A DNA stretch of 64,000 nucleotides from Kutzneria sp036403095 (GTDB taxonomy: Bacteria; Actinomycetota; Actinomycetes; Mycobacteriales; Pseudonocardiaceae): NCBI GenBank assembly GCA_036403095.1, contig DASWRQ010000285.1:1-64000 (forward strand), in the 5' to 3' direction. How positions within the stretch are numbered: position 1 is the stretch's first letter; each line of letters opens with the position of its first letter. The notes under the pieces were generated by a model. That model was given only the letters and a program-made list of their open reading frames with translations. It did not search any database and was not told where the DNA came from. This document shows positions 58,498 to 64,000 of the stretch, in pieces. Made by a program: the position numbers and the translations under genes.

Positions 58498-60446
58498 CAG
58501 TGCTGCTCCACTCTCACCTGGTGCTCATAGGAGAAAACGAGGCTGCACGGGTCGAGCTCGATGCGCTGGCTCTCCCCCTCGCGCACGCCGGTGACCGGAT
58601 TCGCCCCGAACAGGCGCACGTCCTCGACCATGTCGACGCCGCGAACCCGTTGCAGCAGCCCGAAGATCTCACCGGACGCGACGGGACGGCCGAAGGGCCA
58701 CCCGGTGCCGTCGGGACCGCCGCTGATGGGATTCAGGTACGCGTACAACGCGGCCAGGGCGTCGGTGCGGATCCGAGCGGTGTCGACGCGAGGACGGGCA
58801 ACGAGCCGGGTGACAACGGTGATGCCCCGGTAGCGCGGCGGCTCGACAAGTACCCGGGTGCCGATCAGGCGAACCTGGTCGAGGTGCTCGGCGATCCGCT
58901 GGAGCATGCCCGCGTCGGGCACCAGCTCCCCCAGCTTGATCCCGCCCTCCTCGGACGCCGCCGGCACGACCAACACCCGGACGGCCCCGGCCTGCACGTC
59001 GTCCTCGCCGGCCGTGACGCACCGAACCCGGGCCAGCTCGGGGGCGATCTCCCGCACGATGGCCTCGTAGTCCTCGGCGGTGACGGCCCGACTCCGGGTG
59101 CGCAGCAGGATCGGCCCACGGGCCTTGGCCTCGTCGATCGTCTCGGCGTCCACGCCGCCCTTGGCGAAGTCCAGGTTCTCCACCCGGTCCACGAACGGGA
59201 TCGACGACTTCAGGGTCCGAATGGTGCCCTTGCCGACGTTGCCGGTGCGGCCGCCACCGGTGGCATAGCGTCGGATCCGCACGGTCTCCCCGGCGGCCGG
59301 CACGGCGCCGTGCTGACGGACGCTGCCGTCGACGTCACGGACGGCCGGCCCGAACGAGACCGTGCCGGCCACCTCATCGAGCAGATAGTGCTGGTCCGTG
59401 GGGCCGCTCCAGGCGAAACCGCTGACCGGACGCCATTCCTGCCAGCCGTCGTCGGAGCTGACCTCGACCGAGGGCGTGGCGACGCCGCCGAGCAGCGGGG
59501 CTCGGGAGATGCGGAACTGTTGCCCGGCAACGCCTTCGGTCATGCCCAGCAGCTCGACGTCGACGATCTCGGCGTGGATGGCCGGTGCCGTGCCGCCGAC
59601 AGTCGACGCCGACAGGCCCATGATCACCGGCGAGTCGCTGTAGGTCGGGAACTCGGCCGGTACGGCGATCACTCTGGCGCGCAACCATCCCGCCCGCTGT
59701 CCAACCAGGACAGACGCCTCATGGTTGTCCGGCACGTGCACGAGAACGCCGCCGGCCTTGTTCAACGCCGCGGTGCCGTCGCTGCTGACCATGCACTCGG
59801 TCCAGCCGTCGCCGGTCCAGGCCTCCCACACCAGCGGCGGCTGCTCGGGATGCACGCCGACACCCTCGACGTGGCAGTCGAAGTCCAGCCGCACCACACA
59901 GCTCGGCACGGGATCGGTCAGCCCGACCAACAGCACGTCGTCGACCTGCGGCTGCGCGCTGAAGGCCGCGAAGTGTCGGCCCAGCTTGAGTTCCTCTGTT
60001 CGCTCGATCGGTGCATCGTCTGAAATGGACTGAGTGGCGACCTGGCTCAGCGCGCACGGCACGATCTGGAGATCGCGGCGCGTGCTGAACAGGATCGACT
60101 CCTCCAGGTCGGTGCGCGGCGTGGCGACGCTGGTGCCCATGGCCACACCGACCGAGGTGATCGCCGGCGCGGACAGCCAGAAGGTCACCGGCACCTCGGC
60201 CGGCGTCGCCGGGATCAGCCGCAGGCCGATCATGTCCAGGAACTTGACGTACAGCCGGTCCGGCACCTGGTTGAGCCGGAACAGCAGCTGGTCGGTCATG
60301 TACGCGAAGGTCTCGATCAGCGTCACGCCCGGGTCGGACACGTTGTGGTCCGTCCACTCCGGACAGCGGCGCATGACCATGCGCTTGGCGTCGTCCACCA
60401 GGTCCTGGAACCGGCGGTCGTCGAGGTTGGGCACCGGCAGCGCCAT
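58497..60446 (-). CDS. eCIS baseplate assembly protein, gpJ-like (Afp11-type)
   Basis: 649 residues. N-terminus MALPVPNLDDRRFQDLVDDA and the segment DHNVSDPGVTLIETFAYMTDQLLFRLNQVPD are typical of putative baseplate assembly proteins in actinobacterial eCIS; the C-terminal half has a gpJ-like core (VDAETIDEAKARGPILLRTR, AVTAEDYEAIVREIAPELARV). It forms the outer baseplate that triggers sheath contraction. The ATG overlaps the gp25 stop (TGATG). Confidence 0.92.
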   Translation of the reverse strand: MALPVPNLDDRRFQDLVDDAKRMVMRRCPEWTDHNVSDPGVTLIETFAYMTDQLLFRLNQVPDRLYVKFLDMIGLRLIPATPAEVPVTFWLSAPAITSVGVAMGTSVATPRTDLEESILFSTRRDLQIVPCALSQVATQSISDDAPIERTEELKLGRHFAAFSAQPQVDDVLLVGLTDPVPSCVVRLDFDCHVEGVGVHPEQPPLVWEAWTGDGWTECMVSSDGTAALNKAGGVLVHVPDNHEASVLVGQRAGWLRARVIAVPAEFPTYSDSPVIMGLSASTVGGTAPAIHAEIVDVELLGMTEGVAGQQFRISRAPLLGGVATPSVEVSSDDGWQEWRPVSGFAWSGPTDQHYLLDEVAGTVSFGPAVRDVDGSVRQHGAVPAAGETVRIRRYATGGGRTGNVGKGTIRTLKSSIPFVDRVENLDFAKGGVDAETIDEAKARGPILLRTRSRAVTAEDYEAIVREIAPELARVRCVTAGEDDVQAGAVRVLVVPAASEEGGIKLGELVPDAGMLQRIAEHLDQVRLIGTRVLVEPPRYRGITVVTRLVARPRVDTARIRTDALAALYAYLNPISGGPDGTGWPFGRPVASGEIFGLLQRVRGVDMVEDVRLFGANPVTGVREGESQRIELDPCSLVFSYEHQVRVEQH

Positions 60447-60856
60447 CAGTAGTCACTCCCGTCCTCGGGGATGGTGTAGAACGGGAACACCAGGTTGCGG
60501 CGGTCGTTCGTGTGCTTGATCCGGTAGCTGATGTCGATGTACAGCACGCTGCGGTCGTCCCGGTCCGGCCGCACGTCGACCAGCTCGATGTCGACCCGGG
60601 CCTCCCAGCGCAGCAGCGCGTTGCGGACCTCCTCGGCCAGCTCGGCCGCGGTGGCGGCGTCGGCCGGCCGGAACACGAAGTCCCGCAGCCGGCTGCCGAA
60701 CGCCGGCCGCATCGGCCGCTCGCCGGGATAGGTGGCCAGGATCAGCCGCATGGCCTGCTCCAGCTCCACCTCGCGGCGGACCAGCTCGATGCCGCCGCGC
60801 GGCGACACGCCCAGCGGGAACGCCCACCCGGAGCCGACGAAGTCCTGTGACACCAC
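60446..60856 (-). CDS. eCIS baseplate protein, gp25-like (Afp9-type)
   Basis: 136 residues, GPW/gp25 fold: GWAFPLGVSPRGGIELVRRE, ILATYPGERPMRPAFGSRLRDFVF and AEEVRNALLRWEARVDIELV. In phage T4 and Afp the homologue links baseplate to sheath. A GTG at 60856 or 60853 opens it, ten bases after the spike gene. No PAAR tip gene lies between spike and gp25 or gp25 and J, unlike the Afp order. Confidence 0.93.
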   Translation of the reverse strand: MVSQDFVGSGWAFPLGVSPRGGIELVRREVELEQAMRLILATYPGERPMRPAFGSRLRDFVFRPADAATAAELAEEVRNALLRWEARVDIELVDVRPDRDDRSVLYIDISYRIKHTNDRRNLVFPFYTIPEDGSDY

Positions 60857-60865
60857 TGCCTCTTC

Positions 60866-62803
60866 TCAGTTCAGCTTGATCATCTGGCCCGACACCTCGA
60901 CCAGGGCCGGGCTGGAGATCTTCACGCCGGCCTGGCCGGACAGCTCCAGCTGTCCGTCGCTGGTGAGCTTGAGCCCGCCGGCGCCGGCCTTGATCTCGAT
61001 CTTTCCCGCACCGGAGCAGTCGATGGTCAGCGTGCCGGCCGGGGTGCGGCTGGCCGGCGGGGCCGGCTTGCAGGTCAGCGTGACGGTGCCGCCGACCTGG
61101 TCGATGGCCAGCCCGAGGTTGCCGTCGCCGGTGCCGAGCGTGATCGACGACGTGGTCGGCGGCGCGGCCCCGGGCGGGCCGGGCGGCAGCTCGTCCTCGA
61201 GCAGCAAACCGTTGCCGGCCGGCGAGGTTATCCCCCGCTTGACCACCGCGCCGGACCCGTTGACCGCGGAGCTCAGCGGCTCGTACGCGGAGTTGTCGTT
61301 GGTCAGCCCACCGATCACGTAGGGCCGCCGCGGGTCGCCGAACTCGAAGCCCAGCAACACTTCGTCGCCGACCTCGGGCACGAACACCAGCCCGCTGCGG
61401 CGGCCGGCGCCGAGCTGCACGACCCGGGCCCAGTCGGACTCGTAGTTGGGCGAGAGCCAGGGCAGCGCGACCTTGACCTTGCCCTTGTTGTCCGGGTCCT
61501 TGGCGTTGGTGACCACGCCGCAGACCAGGCCGGCCAGCCCCGAATGTCCTTCCTTGGCCCCGGAGGCGAGCTTGAACAGCGACCGGTCCTGCCGCCCGGA
61601 GACGTAGAACCTCGTGTGGTAGCCGTTTTCCGCCGGGTCGAAGACGTGCTTGGCGTTGGTGACGGTCCAGCTGCCGGCGAACTGCTTGGGCACGGCGGCC
61701 ACCGTCACCTTGACGCCGGCCTGGATACGGGGATCGCCGACCGCCGTGCCCTCGGCCTCGGCGAAGGTGCTGGCGATGTGGTCGGCCAGGCCCTTGGCCG
61801 CTTCCTCGGCCGCCGAGTCGGCGTCCGAGCCGGTCGCGAGTGGACGGTCGACGACCACGTAGGCCGTGTTGCTGGGCGAAGAGCCGAAGTCGATCCGCGG
61901 CAGGCCGGGGATCGGCGGCAGCGCCGGCAGGTGCGGCAGCGGCGGCAACAGCCCGTCGGTGAAGGAGTTGGCCAGCTGCGCCGGCTCCTCGCCGTCGATG
62001 GTGGCCGTCCCCGTCGACGCCGACGCGGAGCCGACGGCCACCCGCGCCGACTTGGCGTCCCACACCCGGACCTCCACGTCCGGCGTGAGGTTGGCGGCCG
62101 AGATCCGGGGCAGGAAGGTGATCAGATTGTCCTTGAACGTCAACGTCGGGCCGGTGCCGATGCCGACCGCGCTGGCCAGCGTGTCGAGCAGGCCACCGCC
62201 GCCGCTGGGCTGCCCGGAAGCCTTGCGGAAGAAGAACTCCCCGCCGACCACGCCGGTCTCGAAGCCGATCTCCCGGGCCCGCGCGACCAGGAACTCCCAG
62301 TCGGTCTGGGCGACCTGGGCGAGGTGCGTGTGGGTGGTGCTGGACTCGTCGACCGTGCCGACGTCGAGACCGGCGTGGTTGGCCACCTGCCGGGCGATGT
62401 CTGAGTCCTTCATATTGAGGAACGTCCGGGTGCGGCGGGCCCGCTGGAGCCGGTGCGCCTTCTCGTAACCGCGGATCACGGTGTGGATCACGGCCTCGGC
62501 GCAGATGGCCTCGATGGCCGTGACCTCGCCCTTGATCAGGGACGTGGTGCTGGTGCTGGTGGCGTCGCCGGCGAGGATCTCCACGGCCGTGCCGATCGAC
62601 AGCCCGGCGTCGTCGGTCACCGTGCCGGACTCATCGATGAAGGTCAGCTCGAACATGTCCGGCAGGTGCAGGTGGGTGTCCACGACCGCGCGCACGAGCT
62701 TGCTCTGCACCAAGGGGGACAACGGCATCCCCATCACCGCGCCGATCTTGACGGTCGGCCAGACGATCGCGGTGGACTGGCCGAGCAGGCCGCCGGGCAT
62801 CAT
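60866..62803 (-). CDS. eCIS VgrG-like central spike (Afp8-type)
   Basis: 645 residues. N-terminal gp27-like part (about 1-340), a gp5 OB-like domain with GLVCGVVTNAKDPDNKGKVKVALPW and GLVFVPEVGDEVLLGFEFGDPRRPYVIGGL (about 425-500), and a short C-terminal repetitive part (SITLGTGDGNLGLAID...KIEIKAGAGGLKL) that probably forms the beta-helix needle. The ATG at 62803 overlaps the LysM stop (ATGA) and has GGGGAG upstream. It is the puncturing hub of the machine. Confidence 0.92.
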   Translation of the reverse strand: MMPGGLLGQSTAIVWPTVKIGAVMGMPLSPLVQSKLVRAVVDTHLHLPDMFELTFIDESGTVTDDAGLSIGTAVEILAGDATSTSTTSLIKGEVTAIEAICAEAVIHTVIRGYEKAHRLQRARRTRTFLNMKDSDIARQVANHAGLDVGTVDESSTTHTHLAQVAQTDWEFLVARAREIGFETGVVGGEFFFRKASGQPSGGGGLLDTLASAVGIGTGPTLTFKDNLITFLPRISAANLTPDVEVRVWDAKSARVAVGSASASTGTATIDGEEPAQLANSFTDGLLPPLPHLPALPPIPGLPRIDFGSSPSNTAYVVVDRPLATGSDADSAAEEAAKGLADHIASTFAEAEGTAVGDPRIQAGVKVTVAAVPKQFAGSWTVTNAKHVFDPAENGYHTRFYVSGRQDRSLFKLASGAKEGHSGLAGLVCGVVTNAKDPDNKGKVKVALPWLSPNYESDWARVVQLGAGRRSGLVFVPEVGDEVLLGFEFGDPRRPYVIGGLTNDNSAYEPLSSAVNGSGAVVKRGITSPAGNGLLLEDELPPGPPGAAPPTTSSITLGTGDGNLGLAIDQVGGTVTLTCKPAPPASRTPAGTLTIDCSGAGKIEIKAGAGGLKLTSDGQLELSGQAGVKISSPALVEVSGQMIKLN

Positions 62804-63597
62804 CGCCGGCTCCCCGAGGTCAGCTCGTCCCCGTTGGGCAGGTAGACCGTGGTGCCCGGCCGCAGCCGCGTCGGATCGTCGATGCCGTTGACCTCGGCGA
62901 TCCGCCGCCACAGCGCCGGCGTGCCGTAGTTGGCGGTGGCGATGGACTGCAACGTCTCGCCCTCGCCGACGGTGTGCGTGCGCCGGCCGGGTTGGCCGCC
63001 GGAGGTCGGGTTCATCGGCAGGCTGCCGAGCAGGCTCGGCACCTCCTGCATGGTCAGGTTCAGGGTCGCGCGAATGGGGATGCCGGCCGAGGTGAAACGC
63101 TCGTAGACGACCTTGCAGTTGGTCATCCGCACGCTGTACATGAAACCGATCATCGGCGGGCCCCACTGGAAGGTCAGCACCGGCGGCTCGGTGGTCAGGT
63201 TGGCGCCGGCCAGCGCGGCGACCATGCCCACCAGGTTGAGCGCGCTGCCCGGGGCCATCCAGCCCAGCAGGGTGTCGCAGCGCATCTTGGTGGTCACGCC
63301 CTCGAACTTCACCTCGGAGATGACGATCTGAGCGTTGCGCACGTTCTGCGCGGTCGAGGAGTTGCTGCTGCCGTTGGTCGCCGTCGGCGTGGACCGGTTG
63401 CCGTACGTGCTCTGCCGGGACATCTCGATCTTCTTGGGGTTGAAGTCGAACGGCACGATGCCGAAGTTGGCCGGGTCCGTGCAGCGCAGCATGGCCGGCA
63501 CGCGCGCACCGGCCAGCGCGGCCGCGCCGATGCCGATCCCGGCCGCCATGTCGACGGCCCCGGCCGCGCCGCCGAGCGCTCCCAATGCCCCGGTCAC
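62800..63597 (-). CDS. eCIS LysM-containing tube/baseplate adaptor (Afp7-type)
   Basis: 265 residues. A long N-terminal domain with CTDPANFGIVPFDFNPKKIEMSR followed by a C-terminal LysM (HTVGEGETLQSIATANYGTPALWRRIAEVNG and RLRPGTTVYLP). In Afp/PVC the homologue joins the inner tube to the spike. GTG at 63597 overlaps the tube stop by four bases. The first 35 residues are Gly/Ala-rich and hydrophobic. Confidence 0.92.
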   Translation of the reverse strand: MTGALGALGGAAGAVDMAAGIGIGAAALAGARVPAMLRCTDPANFGIVPFDFNPKKIEMSRQSTYGNRSTPTATNGSSNSSTAQNVRNAQIVISEVKFEGVTTKMRCDTLLGWMAPGSALNLVGMVAALAGANLTTEPPVLTFQWGPPMIGFMYSVRMTNCKVVYERFTSAGIPIRATLNLTMQEVPSLLGSLPMNPTSGGQPGRRTHTVGEGETLQSIATANYGTPALWRRIAEVNGIDDPTRLRPGTTVYLPNGDELTSGSRR

Positions 63598-64000
63598 AGG
63601 AACCCCTCATGCACGAGTTGCAGGCTTTCGATGGCCACACCGAGAGTTCGGGCGTCCAGCTCGGGACCGTCCCACTTGCTCGGGTAGACGTTGCGCAGCG
63701 ACCAGCTCGCCACCTTGGCCGCCTTGGAGTCGAACAGCGTGATCTGCGCGGTCCCCCCGCCGCCGCTGGAGTCGGCGTTGACCCAACTCTGCGCCTTGCT
63801 GCTGAGCCACGCCTGCACGCGCGGCGTGTCCTGCGCGTTCATGGCCCGCTGCAAGGTGATCGGCGGATACTCGATCTGCCCGGGCAGGTAGGTCACGTGC
63901 TGGTAGTTGCCGCCCTCCAGCCACGCCTCGGGCTTGAAGTCCACGCTCAGGCCCGAACACCGGGCCCAGCCGCCGAGGTCGACGCCGTCGACGGTGACGT
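63594..64000 (-). CDS. eCIS inner-tube protein, gp19-like (5' end outside window)
   Basis: The last 134 codons of a tail-tube protein. The visible part reads VTVDGVDLGGWARCSGLSVDF, EYPPITLQRAMNAQD, ITLFDSKAAKVASWSLRNVYPSKWDGPELDA and ends LQLVHEGFL, the gp19/Hcp-like pattern of Afp1/Afp5 tube proteins. The frame is open to the right edge. It is the most upstream gene of the operon seen; sheath and ATPase genes should lie beyond. Confidence 0.92.
   Translation of the reverse strand, partial: VTVDGVDLGGWARCSGLSVDFKPEAWLEGGNYQHVTYLPGQIEYPPITLQRAMNAQDTPRVQAWLSSKAQSWVNADSSGGGGTAQITLFDSKAAKVASWSLRNVYPSKWDGPELDARTLGVAIESLQLVHEGFL

Noticed and set aside
57958..64000. Prophage
   Set aside because: Tail-like genes only, with LysM, VgrG-like and J proteins in Afp/PVC order; no capsid, terminase, integrase or lysis genes in the window.

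Overview
The window is about 70% GC, with dense short-gap operons, GTG/TTG starts and strong third-position GC, which points to a filamentous actinobacterium. Gene content (a PknG-GlnH-GlnX locus, DasR-type operators, an actinobacterial contractile injection system, many TetR/GlxA/LuxR regulators) fits a Pseudonocardiales-like genome. The genus is a guess; Kutzneria- or Amycolatopsis-like is plausible but cannot be proved from here. No rRNA, tRNA, CRISPR array, transposase or integrase was seen, so this looks like ordinary chromosome with accessory clusters.

Layout. 1-4.5 kb: the end of a benzoylformate-decarboxylase-like ThDP enzyme, a GT87 membrane glycosyltransferase, small unknown genes, a broken HicB antitoxin remnant and a NYN-LOTUS protein. 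4.6-11.8 kb: an APH(6)-like kinase, a Glu/Leu-type dehydrogenase and a three-gene operon (aldehyde dehydrogenase, glutaryl-CoA dehydrogenase, fused E1 2-oxoacid dehydrogenase) that fits lysine/2-aminoadipate degradation, closed by a 24-bp terminator stem. 11.9-14.5 kb: a polyamine operon (ornithine/lysine decarboxylase, SpeD, SpeE-like). 14.6-21.7 kb: MFS porter and GlxA regulator, SDR, a permease behind a CsoR-type box, an erythromycin-esterase homologue facing an ArsR-like regulator, and a luciferase-like oxidoreductase. 21.8-25.8 kb: a membrane redox operon (DoxX, small membrane protein, NDH-2 with a fused membrane domain, and a membrane protein built of related modules). 26-31.9 kb: XRE/MmyB regulator and the PknG-GlnH-GlnX operon.

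32-51.6 kb holds mixed metabolic and regulatory genes: PhzF, NagB with a DasR-type site, a TetR-controlled membrane protein with two palindromic operators, an extradiol-dioxygenase-like VOC protein, an orphan substrate-binding lipoprotein, homocysteine methyltransferase, HtrA protease, an ABC exporter with a large LuxR regulator, a secreted GH75 chitosanase with a second DasR-type site, NUDIX, GlxA and HD proteins. Two small genes (54 and 58 codons) lie at 41.5-42.0 kb.

51.6-64 kb is the downstream half of an extracellular-type contractile injection system (eCIS). Read right to left, the minus strand encodes a gp19-like tube protein (cut by the window edge), a LysM baseplate/tube-adaptor protein, a VgrG-like spike, gp25, baseplate J, a tail-protein-I-like protein and a zinc-ribbon/collagen-like/transmembrane protein with an extracytoplasmic galactose-binding-like domain. 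Start and stop codons overlap at most junctions, so this is one transcription unit. It ends at a 13-bp terminator stem and meets, head to head, a secreted seven-bladed propeller/ASH-domain protein. The two most unusual signals are the eCIS with its membrane partner and the modular NDH-2 membrane locus.
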